DNA of 64,000 bases from Coix lacryma-jobi var. lacryma-jobi (GCA_009763385.1 CM019827.1:112681204-112745203); one strand, 5' to 3'. Numbered from the stretch's first letter, positions 1 to 11,650 are shown. Program-made: numbers and translations. The notes: generated from the sequence alone by a model not told the origin.

Positions 1-589
1 CTCGATAGAACATACCTGTGCACTGCCTCGGCTCCTATGACACAGCGAGCTGCGAGTACCGGCTCTTCGTCAAGTTCACGGCTCTCCTCTTCCGCTGGCT
101 GGAGCACGGCTTCGTGAGGACGGCACAAAGGAATTGCCTTCACCTCCTCATACTCGTCCGGACGTGAAGGAGAGCAGCCGCCATGGCTGGCCAAGCGTGC
201 TGCATGCGGACGTTATGTTCCTGCTGACGCAGAATTCCTTGGCCACTAGTGTGCTGCATGCGAGCGTTGTGTTGTTCCGTCCGCGTGCGCGCTAGAACAA
301 TGCCTGCGTGCGGGCCGCCATGGCTACTAGCCGAACCTGCAGACCAGCAGCATGCACTGCGAGCTAGATGCCAAGGGTATTGTGGTCTTTTTAGATGTCC
401 AGAAAAGATGAAAAGATTAAAGAAAAAGAAAAAATAAGAGAAAATAGTCAAAATCCCTTTTCTTGAAACAATTCGCACACCCAGTCCTATATTTTGAAAG
501 GCAAATGAATTGGATCCTAAAACTTGAGAGGCAGCTGAATTGAGTCCCAAATATTAAAATTTCTCCCTAAATAGCTATGTTAAGATCCG
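1..589. other. Unassigned GC-rich then AT-rich flank
   Basis: No element or gene could be assigned. The first 170 bases carry an open plus-strand frame that looks protein-like but has no start or family I recognise, so it may be an exon remnant. From about 440 the sequence turns AT-rich and contains two similar phrases about losing or keeping purine runs, consistent with old intergenic repeat. The open frames of 60 to 136 codons here have no recognisable domain. Confidence 0.3.
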
Positions 590-780
590 TGGATGATCAC
601 ACACATACATGCTTTTCTAGTGATAGAGATCCTAGGCTAAGATAGCCTTGGACACTATAGACTTACTTTGGGCACCGGCTTACGTCTAGTCTGCCAAGCA
701 ATAATACCGACCTCGGCTCTATGTCAAACCTGGACGTGGGAGATTACAAGGGATGGACAGGGCTGCCACCACCTGTCACC
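590..780. repeat. Diverged dispersed repeat, copy 1
   Basis: This stretch aligns by eye, with many substitutions, to 2955-3145. Shared words include a GATGATCA start, ATAGCCTTGG, a CTAGTCTGC block and GGGATTACAAG. The two copies are in the same orientation. They are probably decayed parts of the same LTR-retrotransposon family; no coding domain remains. Confidence 0.5.
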
Positions 781-950
781 TATGTGAACAAGATGACATG
801 TTATATAGTATACCAAAGTTCATAGCAGAGGTGAACCATGATACATATATGGATATTGTGACACACACACAAGCCAATCTCAGAATAAGGAGTAAAGAAT
901 AAAGAAAGAACAAAGAATAAATGGATATACCTAAACTGGAGCAAGCTTAT

Positions 951-2230
951 CCTAAACAGCTATGTTAAGATGAGTGTTGACATCTCTTAGTATCACTTCA
1001 GATAACGGCGCTAGAAATGTAGGTAGACAAATCTAACAGCATTACCTTTAACACTAGGCTGTCACCACTAGCAACGACACTAGAGACATGGTTGTATTTA
1101 TGATCATGCCCTTATAAAATATGAAATGAGATTATCCGCAAGCGCACAGATAAAATACATCTGTTGTAGCATTTCACCTAGGAGAGTTTCCAAGGTATCG
1201 TTATTTATATTATGCCCCTACTTCTACAACTTAAGGAAGTGGCAGGAGATAAACATCTACAAACTATAACACAGACACATGCATGATTATGATAAGAGTT
1301 CCACTAGATCTACTCAATACAGGAATCAATCATATATGATAAATAAGATAAATGAAATAGAACAGAGTAAACCGAAAAGAGTTCCATAGAGCATTCTCAT
1401 CCAAGGTTAGATCATAACTAGAACTAGAAAGAGACACATTAACTTCCTAATATGGTTCTAACTATAGGTCATAGACTACGTCAATTAGTGCAATTATATT
1501 TAGCAATCATGGTTAGAATAACTTATATTTATACGCAGGAGACATCACACATGGAGGTTCAGATCCAGAGGCTATCCCCTCCGGGTGACCGCGTCTTACT
1601 AGGCCTATATTTGGGGAGTGGACTACAGAGGAATCAACGAGGCTATAAGAGTCACCCTCGTGAACTACCACTTGCTGGTCCGGAATATAGGGTGCATTCG
1701 CATGTAAACAACGTATAAGCACCACGCTTACACAATGTTGACCACTCACCCTGCGATCAGCAGAATGAGCGCTATACGAATAAGAGCATAAACATAAAGA
1801 TACCCTAGCTATGCTAGACATATAATCAAAGTAGACGATGAACATTATAATCATGAATATGAAATAGTAACAAGTCATATTAAGTATCAACTAGAACAAG
1901 AACTAGAAGATGAATAAGAACTAGATGAACAATTAAAAGTAGATTAGAAACACAAAGATGAACTAGAAGAGTAATTAGAACTAGATTAGAACACAGAGAT
2001 GAACTAGAACACAAACACAAAGATGATGAACTAGAAGACAATTAGACAAATAGAAGAACAATGTTGATACAAGAGAGAAGTTACAAGGCTAATTACCTAG
2101 CCTTCTCCTGACTAGATCTGGAATCCGAGCTTCCTTTGACTCTTCTAATTCTATTCTAGCTACGCCCTAGGATGGTGGAGCTCTTGGTTGTCCTCTCAAG
2201 GCTATCTCTGAACTAAATGATTGAAGACTA
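951..2230. other. AT-rich intergenic sequence, no gene seen
   Basis: Low-complexity AT-rich sequence with A-rich purine runs between 1860 and 2060 (repeated AACTAGAA-like words). No coding frame with a recognisable domain and no terminal repeats were found. It is probably the decayed interior of the retroelement whose repeats lie at 590-780 and 2955-3145. Confidence 0.35.
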
Positions 2231-2232
2231 AA

Positions 2233-2706
2233 TTATGAAGCGATGCCTCTAGGAGGGGGGGGTCTAGGGTTTCTTTTATAGCCCGGTGGGATGAACCGTA
2301 GCCCTTGGATCAAACCGACCTTGAACAATGGCTTAGATGTGTCAAAGAGGTCGATTAGGCCACGTTCCACGAAGTTGGGCCGGGGAGGAGCCTGGCCCAG
2401 GCCGATTGGCCTGGGGGTGGGGCCGGCCGGCCCCACCTTGCAGCCCTTAGGTTTCGTCTTCGCCGAGTTGTCTTCTGGGACCTTCCTTATTCTCCTAGAG
2501 TCCTTGTTTGATTGGTTTGCGCAACGAGTCATGGCGTCGTTGGATTCCTTGTCGTCATCTTCCCGTCTGGTCCCTAGATAAATCTCGTATTCTGTAGCTG
2601 ATGGAATCTTGTCTGTTACATACCTGATCTTTATATGGATAATGCTTCTAGAGGGTTCCAAAGTCTTCCAAGTCGTATTCATCGAGGACTCGCTCCGAGA
2701 CTCCAA
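2233..2706 (-). pseudogene. 157-codon frame of a decayed retroelement
   Basis: A minus-strand open frame of 157 codons rich in proline, glycine and arginine. It has no catalytic motif I can name. Similar proline-rich frames are common in grass retrotransposon remnants, and it sits between the two diverged repeat copies at 590-780 and 2955-3145, so element-derived sequence is more likely than a host gene. The middle contains a perfect 22-bp GC-only-core palindrome at 2416-2437, unusual for a constrained gene. Function unknown; it may not be translated. Confidence 0.25.
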
Positions 2707-2954
2707 ATATGGAAAGTGATATGTCTATTTCGATCGTCTCGATGAGCTCGTCACAATGGTGTGCTCTGATTATTCACTTGAGATACTTTTCTTATGATGA
2801 AATATTGAATATCCTGCAAAACAAGTGAGAATAACACAACTCGTGGAACTCGTTAGAATTCAACCCTATAGCAACACTCTTTGGATCATTTCAGGTCATT
2901 TACAGGGTTAGTTGACGGTTTAAAATAGGAGTTATCTACCATCAACAATGAGCA

Positions 2955-3145
2955 GATGATCATACACATACATGGTTCTAGGGATAGCGATCCTAAGCTA
3001 ATATAGCCTTGGTCACTACATGTTTCCTTCATGCACCGGAGCATACCTAGTCTGCTAGGTAATAACGACGTTAGCTCTACTTCAAACCCAGACATGCGGG
3101 ATTACAAGAGACGGACATGCTATCACTTCAGCCACTACTCTAGCA
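2955..3145. repeat. Diverged dispersed repeat, copy 2
   Basis: Second copy of the repeat described at 590-780, same orientation, with about one base in four different by eye and small indels. Confidence 0.5.
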
Positions 3146-3583
3146 TTGGCCAGAACACCCACCCTTAATAGTGAGTCCTCTACTAGAGCAATCGTCACAA
3201 GGACAAACAGTGGACCCACAATCTTGTAATGAATAACACTAACTAAAAGTAGAACTTACCACCTCAATTTAGGTCTTGGTCTCAACATGTATATATGAAA
3301 GATTAAGCATAAAGTTTTATATGCTAATGAATAACATAAGAACTTAGCTCTAAATCATGATCATAGCAACATTGATAGAATAAGAACAAGAACAAGATGA
3401 AGAACATGACATGAATCAAAATGAAGAATAATGTATTGATCATACCAAACATCGTCAAGATGTTCTTGATCTCCAAATACAAGCTTTGCCAAGCTCCAAA
3501 TACTACAAATAGTAAAAATAATACAAGTGGAGAGGGAGAACGACTCTTGTGTGGTTTGTGTTCATGTGAGAGCTCCTCCCCTA

Positions 3584-3592
3584 CATTTATAG
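3584..3592 (-). promoter_or_regulatory. TATA-like box of an LTR remnant
   Basis: On the minus strand the sequence reads CTATAAATG followed by a GC-rich purine stretch (GTAGGGGAGGAGCTC), the usual look of an LTR core promoter. The surrounding 3320-3850 region has no coding frame of interest and is probably a decayed minus-oriented LTR. Confidence 0.35.
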
Positions 3593-3957
3593 TGAAGAAA
3601 ACATCAATTTCGTTGCATGTGACCACACAACCATCAATGGGGAGACCACCAGGAAGCACCATGTAGAAGGGGAGGTGAGGCGGTGCAGCTGCGGGCGCAT
3701 CCCAGGTGCGATCGCACCTAGGTGGCACCTTCCCGTGACCGGCTTCACATGGCTGGTTCTTGAGTGGGCTTGGGTTGCATCCACGTGGGTTGGCCCAGAT
3801 TCATGATGTAAGTGGGCTTCTCTTCTTATTTCTCCTTTATGCTTTGTCAAAAAGCAAATTTTATTCCCCTTTTAATCATATATTTGAGTATGTCCCACAA
3901 AATGATAATTTTTCAACACATGTGAAATAGGTTAAAGTGATAACATATAATTGTAAG

Positions 3958-4420
3958 TGAAAGGTCCAAATTGGCTAGAGGGGGGTGAATAGCCTAATTA
4001 AAAATCTACAAAATCACTTAGGCAAATTCTATTAGCAACACAAATGGCGAAGCTTTTTGCACTAGCCTACTTGAAGTGTTGCAAGCCACCTATCCAACAA
4101 TTCTACCTAATATCTCTAAGTCACACAAACAACTATGGCTCACAAGTATATATGAGGCAAGAGTAAATGTAGCACAAATAAGCAATAGCAAGCGAGAAGG
4201 ATAGTATGAAATATACACAATGAACTAGCTCAAATGAATGTGAACACAATAAGTAAATGAGCTAGTTAGGATGATTTCACCGAGCCTTCGGGAACGCCCT
4301 TTGATAAACCAATCATCAATGAGAATCCTAAGCAAAGAGCTAATTGTTGATGGTCCTTAAACACTTGTTTTACCATCAACATTTTACCCAAAAATTCAAC
4401 AAAAAGGCATGAAAAGTAGT
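3958..4420 (-). repeat. Fragment of a Sirevirus-type LTR, 3' end
   Basis: Read on the minus strand, this fragment ends with an ATTCACCCCCCTCT block about 25 bases before a terminal CA, exactly the arrangement at the 3' ends of the LTRs of elements A, B and C. No initiator-Met primer site follows the terminus, so this is a truncated or solo LTR rather than the start of a complete element. Its other end could not be fixed. Confidence 0.5.
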
Positions 4421-4435
4421 CAAATAGGTTTCAAA

Positions 4436-4975
4436 CTAACCAAATTCCACATGTCCATAGATTTTATTTGAATGCAGGATTTGGACCAAATTTGGAGAAT
4501 GGACCCACCAGGGGCCGAGCCCACTCACCAGGGCCCATTTGGGCCCTAGTGGGGTGGCGCCCGCCACCAAGGAGAGGCCCAAACTCTCCCCTGCCATGTC
4601 ACTGATCCGTGTGACCATCCCAGGGCCAAATCTTAGCCCTTGGTCACTAGGTCGGTGGCATCGAAGGGCTAAGAAGAGATGTCACGTGGATCATGACCTA
4701 ATTGCCCATGTGACGGTTATTTGGACATGCAACCGACCTTGGAACCGTCTTGGAGGAGTCCCTAGAGACCGTAGGATCAATGACGGTGCATCCAAGGGCC
4801 AGGGGGGTGGCAGACGCCACCTAGGGCTGGCGCCCGCCACTAGGGTTTGCCCTAGGTCGGTTGGCTGCCCCCCTATAAATACCTCCCTAGAGGTGTCACT
4901 TCATTTCAAGCAAGGAAGGGAAGGAAGAAGCTTGCAGCTGATGGCTTCAATCCGTTTGGGATGTTAAATGTTGCA
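4436..4975 (+). repeat. LTR-like remnant with TATA box
   Basis: GC-rich sequence with repeated GGGCCC/GCGCCCGCCAC words, followed by CTATAAATA at 4873-4881 and a purine-rich GGAAGGGAAGGAAG tract, resembling an LTR U3-to-R transition on the plus strand. A 142-codon frame overlaps it but has no recognisable domain. Neither terminus was found. Confidence 0.35.
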
Positions 4976-5099
4976 TACACTACATGGCCGACAGGAGAGC
5001 AGGCGCAGGGTGGTTTCACTATGGGAGCCGAGGAAATATCAGGACCCGGTGAATCCAATTCTTGTTAAATAGAGTTTGGTTGAGATGGTTAGCTCCCGT

Positions 5100-5708
5100 T
5101 GGAAGTTAATTATAGGAGGTCTGTTGCTTGATTCACCGGAAGACTTTTTTTATTTCCTATTTGTTACATGTATACGCCAGCACCATGGGTATTTTTTTTT
5201 AAAAAAAAATTAGTGTCCACTAGTGAGCAAAATTCATTTTTTATTTTTAGTTCAAATGCATGTTATTTTTTTTAAAAAAAATAACACAACATATAGCTAA
5301 ACATATTATTTGTAACTCCATCTCGTAATAAGTGTACATCTCATTTATCAATAAGTAAACTTTTTAAAGTTTGATGAAATATAGATAAAATAATATCAAA
5401 AGTCTGCTGCTCGATTCATGGGAAGACTTTTTTTTATTTCCTATTTGTTACATATATATATACGCCAGCACCATGGTTAATGTTTTTTTAAAAAAAAATT
5501 AGTGTTCACTAGTGAGAAAAATTCATTTTTTATTTGTAGTTCAAATGCATGTAATATTTTTTTTCTAAAAATAACACAACATATAGCTAAACACATTAAT
5601 TGTAAATGCTAAACTATACTCACTTCATCTCGTAATAAGTGCACATCTCATTTATCAATAAGTAAACCTTTTAAAGTTTGATGAATATAGAGAAAATAAT
5701 ATCAAAAT
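5100..5708. repeat. Tandem duplication of about 300 bp
   Basis: Two adjacent direct copies, 5100-5400 and 5401-5708. Each runs from a GGAAGACTTTTTT block through ACGCCAGCACCATGG to a TTTATCAATAAGTAAAC end. Copies differ by scattered substitutions and T/A run lengths. No gene is contained; similar sequence is often found at the margins of inserted elements. Confidence 0.7.
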
Positions 5709-5770
5709 TTGTATCTCTAAGTAAGTTTATTATTTATTATGCAAATAAATTCCAAAACTGCTAAGATATA

Positions 5771-6376
5771 TTATACATCATTGATATAGTTAAAATATGA
5801 TAGTTTACCTACTCCAACCAAACAAGTGGGTGGTGTCCACGTATGATGTTGTTTGCAATAAAACCTATCTGATGCGACAAACAAATTCTTCGATGCAATA
5901 TAGTCAGATCTTTTGCAACACATAACAAGACTAAGGCAACAAAGTTTGATCGTGGCCATATTAATGGGTAATTGCAACTAAAATTTTTTTGGATGCAATA
6001 TAGCCAGAGCTATTGCAATGATAGGTCAAGATTGAGGCAACCTAATTACATCATGGCGATAAGCGCAAGTACTTGCAACTAACTTTATACTAGTGGCAAC
6101 AACACCTAGCTCTCGCAACACTAAATCAATATTATCACAACTCAAAACTAGTTGTTGCATTAGGAAACCATACTCGCAACAACCTTTTTCTATCATGGCA
6201 TTATCACCTATCTCTTGCAAAGGAGTTTATGACTAAGACAACCCACAATTCTTGTGGCCATAAAGCCCACATATCGCTACCAATTTTGATGTTAGTTGCC
6301 ATAGAACTTGATATTGCAACCAAATGTATGGTGTTGCCACAACAAGTGGTGCCATAAGGGTCAAATCCTTGTAGTG
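5771..6376. mobile_element. CACTA-type terminus with subterminal repeats (partial)
   Basis: The segment ends in CCTTGTAGTG, the right-hand form of a CACTA terminus (reverse complement CACTACAAGG). The preceding 550 bases are full of short variants of GTTGCAA, TTGCAAC and TGGCCAT on both strands, like the subterminal repeats in which CACTA transposases bind. No matching CACTAC left end was seen in the window, so this is a fragment or an element truncated to the left. It lies directly downstream of the gene model at 6507-8131. Confidence 0.5.
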
Positions 6377-6506
6377 AAGCAAAGAGGAAAGCAAGGCTAA
6401 AGCTAGAGAGCTAATAGCTTATGATTTAGCCAAGCTTAGGCAAGTAGGTAGCTAGTAGAGCAAGGCATCCTTGCCTCATTGCCCTCACGGAAGCGCTGCT
6501 CAAGGC

Positions 6507-8131
6507 TTAGCTCAAGAGTAGAAGCGTCCCTTTGGTGGGTGGCCTAGGTGTCCTTGGAGCTCGTTGTGCAGGACCTACAAAATAGATTTGGATATAAATG
6601 TTTTCGTTTCATGCAAATCAACAATTGTGATGACATTTTTGAATGACAAAGAAAGTATAACTTGCCCGTAGTGTCTTCTTCTCCAGCTACATTGTCTCTA
6701 TTACCACCTGTACTTTCCTCAGCACCAACTCCAAGGCCTTCCTCTCCAGGTGTACTGTCATGAGCACCAGCTCCAATCCATTCCTCTACAGCTAGTTCTT
6801 CATGACCATTTGTAGTATCCTCTTCATTCTGTAGCTCTCTTGCTAAAGCTTGAAGCCTTTTTGATGATCTTGCCTGTTGAGGTTGCACCTGTGACCCTTC
6901 AGATGCCCTCACTCTCTTACTATTCCTAACTCCTGGCGCCATGTTGGGAGTTGTGATCCTCTTCTTTGAAGAAATTACCTTCCTATAAAACCTTGGACTC
7001 TGTGGGAAAAAACAAGTGAGTCATGTGCATGGATAAGCAAGAACATCTTTTAAATAACAGGTATGAAATAAAGAATAAGCATCTAAAAGCATTGGCATAT
7101 TTTACATAACATAGTTATAGCATCCAAAAGCAATGCAAATGTTCGCCATCCAGTTATGTCAAGATAGAAGAAGCACCTGCGGTGGCTGGGGTTGTGGCTG
7201 CTCATCAGATTCAGTGTCATCATCATCACTATCTCCTTGATGCTCATCGTCAAGGAGAAACTCCGATGAATCCGAATCTTCACTATTTGTTATCTGGTTT
7301 GCTGATTTTTTCCCCTTCTTTGTTGCAGGTTCAGGTACAGATTTATTAAAGTCAGTAGCTAATTTGTGAATTCCAAGTGCTTCAAGCTTCTTTTGATTCT
7401 CCGTCACGCGCATATCCCGTCTTGTCTCATAGGCAGTTTTTGGAGGTTCTTACAAGAACAAGCAAATTGTGTGTATTAGAAAGTAAATGGAAGAACTTAG
7501 AGGTTAGAACTAAGCGTTGATTCAAGCATGCAGGTCAGTTATTGACTTAAAATGGTTTCAGCCTAAGCCTAACTGGGGAAGGCCAAAGTAGAAAAGAGAG
7601 AAGAATACATAGTTGATCAGCCAAGTTTAATAGTTAAGGCCTAACTAATTATTAAAACACTGAAGAGTTGATCAGCCAAGTTTAATAGTTAAGGAAGTTT
7701 ATTCAAGATGCATAGGAGAAGAAGAAGAAGCAGCAGCTAATTTACTTTTATTTCCTGCTTGGCTAGCTTCATTTGATTTGTTATTTCAATGTGACTGATC
7801 TTCTTATTTGTTATCATAGTACTGAATTATTGTCACTTCATAATTATCTCATCGATGAAGACGATCAACACTCAATTACTACAAGAACAACTATTACACA
7901 TATCTGACAGGTAGAGGCAGCCAAACCCACCCCAAAAGCGACAACAATATTAAAACCCATGTAATTGTACCAACACAATCACAACAGTACTGAGCTTCAG
8001 GACAGGAATTACTTTGAAATACATGCATTTAATGAAAAAGAGATAACATTATCAATGGGTAGTAACACAAAAGGGCTACCTTGATCTTCTTCTGCAGCAC
8101 TCCTCCTACCTTGAAGCCTTGTTGCCACCAT
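6507..8131 (-). CDS. Four-exon gene of unknown function, possibly CACTA-associated
   Basis: I built this model from splice sites and frame continuity. Exons on the minus strand are 8131-8080, 7448-7177, 6999-6666 and 6574-6507, totalling 726 nt (241 aa plus stop) with matching phases throughout. Introns 1 and 2 are GT-AG; intron 3 would be GC-AG (GCAAGT donor). The protein has a basic N-terminus, a segment TENQKKLEALGIHKL that recalls the ENxxxLExLGI motif of plant proteins associated with En/Spm-type elements (from memory), a lysine cluster, a long acidic Ser/Asp/Glu stretch in exon 2, then a glutamine- and glycine-rich tail. No catalytic domain is visible. A C-rich, leader-like region with AACCCTAGCC lies upstream near 8550. 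It may be the accessory gene of a CACTA element or a host-gene fragment. No expression evidence. Confidence 0.55.
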
Positions 8132-8139
8132 TGCAGACT

Positions 8140-8826
8140 ATATGTCAAGAACACTATATGTCAAGAACTACGGATACCTTAGGTCATATAGGAAGCAACA
8201 GCATTGGGCGCATTCGGTGATTCAGTGGAGGACCAATGCATAAAAATAGATTTCACATCACATTATTCATTATATGATGAAATAGGTAAATTAGTGACTA
8301 AACATACAGGAAGGTTGAGTAATCTAGATGTTCGGGATTATATGATGAAGTACATAAATTAGTGAATAAACTCGGGTGAAGGTATGAAAGAAATTAAGTA
8401 CTCGCTAGGGTTCCAGCAACGAAGCTTCCCTCGGAGAATTAAGGTAAGGAAAACAAACCTTTTCTGTCTATGTTCACCTTGACCCCTCGGTGGAGGTCCT
8501 GCGGTGTCACCGGATGTGCTGCAGGGCGACGACGCCTGATCTCCGTGCTAACGGCTAGGGTTGGACAAATGGGGGAAAAGAGAGGAGTGGCCGAGGGGTG
8601 ACGAGGGAGTGGGGGATACGGCGAGGACGAGCTCCTGGGCGAGGAAGCAACTCGGCGACAGTGGATGTCCTCCGATGGTGGCGGCTAGGTTTGGAGAAAT
8701 ACGGGAAGAGGGAGGAGTGGCCGAGGGGGTCAGATGGGGGTGGGGGCGATGGATAGATTATTGGAGGGTTTGGCGGTTTTTTCGGGAGTAATTTTGGCGG
8801 CCTCTTTTGGCGGCCAAATTTTTTTT
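8140..8826. other. Leader-like region with an internal duplication
   Basis: No gene was assigned. Around 8550-8740 two similar GC-rich purine segments (each with GAGGAGTGGCCGAGGG) lie in tandem. On the minus strand they read as C-rich leader sequence with AACCCTAGCC, plausibly the 5' untranslated region of the gene model at 6507-8131. The 76-codon plus-strand frame here is probably its shadow. Confidence 0.35.
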
Positions 8827-9342
8827 AGCTAGCTTAGGGTATTTTAGGATTTATCCTTTACTAATCTTAAAAAAATTACAATAATACGTATACTAGCTTA
8901 AAAATTGAACAGACACACAAAGCACCATAGTTTGCCTTTGTAGGCATCCCGTAAAAGTTTCACGTGATTCTGAGAATGTGGTACTACACATCCCGTACAA
9001 GTTGAACATCTCTCACTCAGTGCCTAGGATATAAGTTACACACGTGGGACTTTGTGAGGTAGTGCGTGACAACTTACTCAGAATCAGTTGAAACTTTTTT
9101 GCAGCCATTATAAACCAAAATGTGGTGTCCATGCAAGTTTTTAGATTTTTTAAGCTAGCTTAGGGTATTTTAAGATTTATCCTTCACTAATCTTAAAAAA
9201 TCACAATAATACGTATACTAGCTTAAAAATTGAACAGACGCACAAAGCACCATAGTTTGCCTCCATAGACATCCCGTAAAAGTTTCACGTGATTCTGAGA
9301 AAGTGGTACTACACATCCCGTACAAGTTGAACATCTCTCACT
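8827..9342. repeat. Pair of 190-bp direct repeats
   Basis: Copies at 8827-9017 and 9153-9342 are direct and more than 90 percent identical by eye, each from AGCTAGCTTAGGGTATTTTA to GAACATCTCTCACT. A word from inside them, ACAAAGCACCATAGTTT, occurs again at 15416-15432, on the far side of element F and the downstream gene. This suggests the three sites belong to one original locus. No coding frame. Confidence 0.75.
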
Positions 9343-9502
9343 AGTCGTATGTTTTCAACATCTTGTGAGTGCAGTTTTACTTAAACTATTGGTATGGACC
9401 GGTGGACCAAAATATGGTCTGGTCAAAATTCACCGCGTCCATTCACCCACCCCATTCACCTCCATTCACCTACCCCATTCACTGTGTCCCCATCTCGCCA
9501 CC

Positions 9503-10021
9503 TGTCTACGAAATATGGTCGATAGTCTACCGAGGGGTATGCCCAAGGTAGTAGATTGAGCGGCGGAGGCATGCGAGACGTCTGCAAAGCGTAAACACAG
9601 AGACGAGAGACGGCGATTTAGACAGGTTCGGGCCGGCAAGTCGCCGTAATACCCTACGTCCTGTGTTCTGGTGGTTGGTTGTATTGCTGATTGAGCGATC
9701 AGATAGGATTTGAGGTGATCCCGGGTCTGATACAATCAGATGAGATCTGATGAGACGAGGTGAGATGAGAGGGGGTCCCTGCTCACCTTATATAGCCAGG
9801 GAGCAGGGTTACAGTTGTCGAGTCCTAACATATTACAAACGGTTCCTTAAGGCAATGAATCCGGATCTAACTCTAGGATCTTCCTTGGCGGGCAAGGCTT
9901 CTGGAGAGTCCTTGACGAGCACAGCGAGTTGGTCGTGTGCTGCAAGGCCTCGCGAGCTGGGCTGTCCTTGACGAAGGGCCCAAGTTGGTCCATGGGGGTA
10001 TACGGAGGTAATATCCCCACA
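9503..10021 (-). repeat. Element F 3' LTR
   Basis: 519 bp, TG...CA, nearly identical to 13806-14322. A polypurine-like GTCATCGGGGAGTAGC (minus strand) lies just inside it at about 10022-10037. Confidence 0.9.
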
Positions 10022-10559
10022 GCTACTCCCCGATGACTTTGTATTCGTTGGCGACGCCATCTTGAGCTTGTCCGAGCAGGCGAAGTCGATGTCGAGCAAG
10101 TAAGGCTCGCCACAAGGATGTAAGGTGCTCAAGAAAATTTTTGCAGAGCTTCTTCTGGTGAAGTGTATCCACTTGGAGCTTGCAAGACTGTAAGGAACAG
10201 CGAGGTCCTAGTAGAAGTCTGTGCAAGTCCACTTTGACGGAAGCGTCCTTGAATTGTCAGAGAAAAAGAAAATACATTCACCGCAAGGTGAAGTGTATCC
10301 ACTTAGTCCCCGAGCTTGGTAGTAGGTGTTGAAGACACGTGGTGCCGAGCTTGTAGAGCATTTAGCAAGTGCCCCGATGAGCTGCCCAAAATCAGCACCC
10401 TGATCCGAACAGCATGGAGCAACTTGATGCACACCGGCGACGAGTGAAGGCCAGGCCAACGAGCCTGGGCGACGGGCGAAGATCAGGTCGATGAACCTGG
10501 TCAGTGACGGGTTGATGAACCTATGACCTTCTGCTTAGAAAACAGAAGACGGCGACGAA

Positions 10560-11650
10560 TGATGGCGGCAGCGAGCGAAAACGACGACGAATGATGGCGG
10601 CGGCGATCGAAGACGACGATGAGTGAAGACGGTGAGGTGCGAAGGCAGCGACGAGCGAAGGCGAATTCCCCAAGCCTGGTCGGTGATGAGCGAAGGCGAA
10701 GTCCCCGAGCCTGGTCAGTGACGAGCGAAGGCGAAGTCCCCGGGCCTGGTCGGCGACGAGGGAAGGCGACGATGAGCGACGGCGGCGACGAGCGAAGGCG
10801 GCGACGAGCCCGGTCGGTGACGAACGAAGGCGGTGACGAGCCTGGTCGGAGACGAGCGAAGGCGGCGAGGAGCCTGGTCGACGACGAGCGAAGGCGGCGA
10901 CGAGCCCGGTCGGTGATGAACGAAGGCGGTGACGAGCCTGGTCGGAGACGAGCGAAGGCGGCTAGGAGCCTGGTTGACGATGAGCGAAGACGACGACAAG
11001 CAAAGGGGGTGACGACGAGCGAAGGTGGTGATGAGCGACGACGGCGACGAGCGAAGGCGGTGACGAGCCTGGTCGGAGACGAGCGAAGGCGACGAGGAGC
11101 AAAGGCAAAGCCCTCGAGCCTGGATGGCGACGAGCGAAGGCGAAGTCCCCGAGCCTGGATGGCGACGAGCGAAGGCGAAGTCCCCAAGCCTGGTTGGCGT
11201 CGAGCGACGGCGGCGACGGGCAAAGGCGGCGACGAGCCTGGTCGACGACGGCAACGGCGGCGACGGGCGAAGGCGGTGACGAGCCCGGTTGTCGACGGGT
11301 GAAGACGACGATGAGGGAAGGCATCGAGGAGCCGGGTCAATGACGAGCGAAGGAAGCGACGAGCGAAGGCAAAGTCCCCGAGCCTGGATGGCGACGAGCG
11401 AAGGCGAAGTCCCCGAGCCTGGTCGGCGGCAAGCGACAACAGCGACGGGCGATGGCGGCGATGAGCCTGGTCGACGACGAGCGACGGCGGCGACAGGCGA
11501 TGGCGGCGACGAGCCTAGTCGACGACGAGCGGAGGCGGCTACGAGTCGGGTCAGCGACGGGCGACGGTGGCGACGAGCGAAGGCGGCGACGAGCCTGGTC
11601 GACGATGAGGGACGACGAAGTCCTCGAGCTTCAGCGACGAGCGAAGACGA
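10560..11650 (-). repeat. Element F internal tandem array 1
   Basis: Imperfect tandem repeats built from two alternating modules, GACGAGCGAAGGCG and AAGTCCCCGAGCCTGGTCGG (plus-strand reading). On the element's own strand the second module contains GGCTCGGGGACTT, close to the polypurine tract of this family. The long open frames on both strands follow from the three-base periodicity and lack stop codons for compositional reasons. Confidence 0.85.

Noticed and set aside
140..550. 136-codon minus-strand frame as a gene
   Set aside because: Contains a low-complexity Phe run from an A-rich tract, and no domain is recognisable.
3230..3246. TAACACTAACTAAAAGTAG as the missing left end of CACTA element E (TAA matches the bases after the right end)
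   Set aside because: Only the first five bases match the terminus CACTACTAGAAA well, and no subterminal repeats follow. The match is within chance.
4976..4990. CACTACATGG as left end of the CACTA fragment ending at 6376
   Set aside because: Expected CACTACAAGGATTTG; similarity stops after CACTACA, and the intervening sequence contains an unrelated tandem duplication.
9369..9559. Two overlapping short plus-strand frames near 9365-9559 as a gene
   Set aside because: They run from leader-like sequence into the F LTR, which is a later insertion, so their 3' halves cannot be ancestral coding sequence.
10501..11439. Open frames of 227 to 594 codons in elements F and G (also 10619-11302, 12764-13693, 50350-51945, 50909-52693)
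   Set aside because: They occur on both strands of the same tandem arrays, are Arg/Ser/Ala-rich with the repeat period, differ between F and G in a repeat-like way and contain no known domain. Composition explains the lack of stops.
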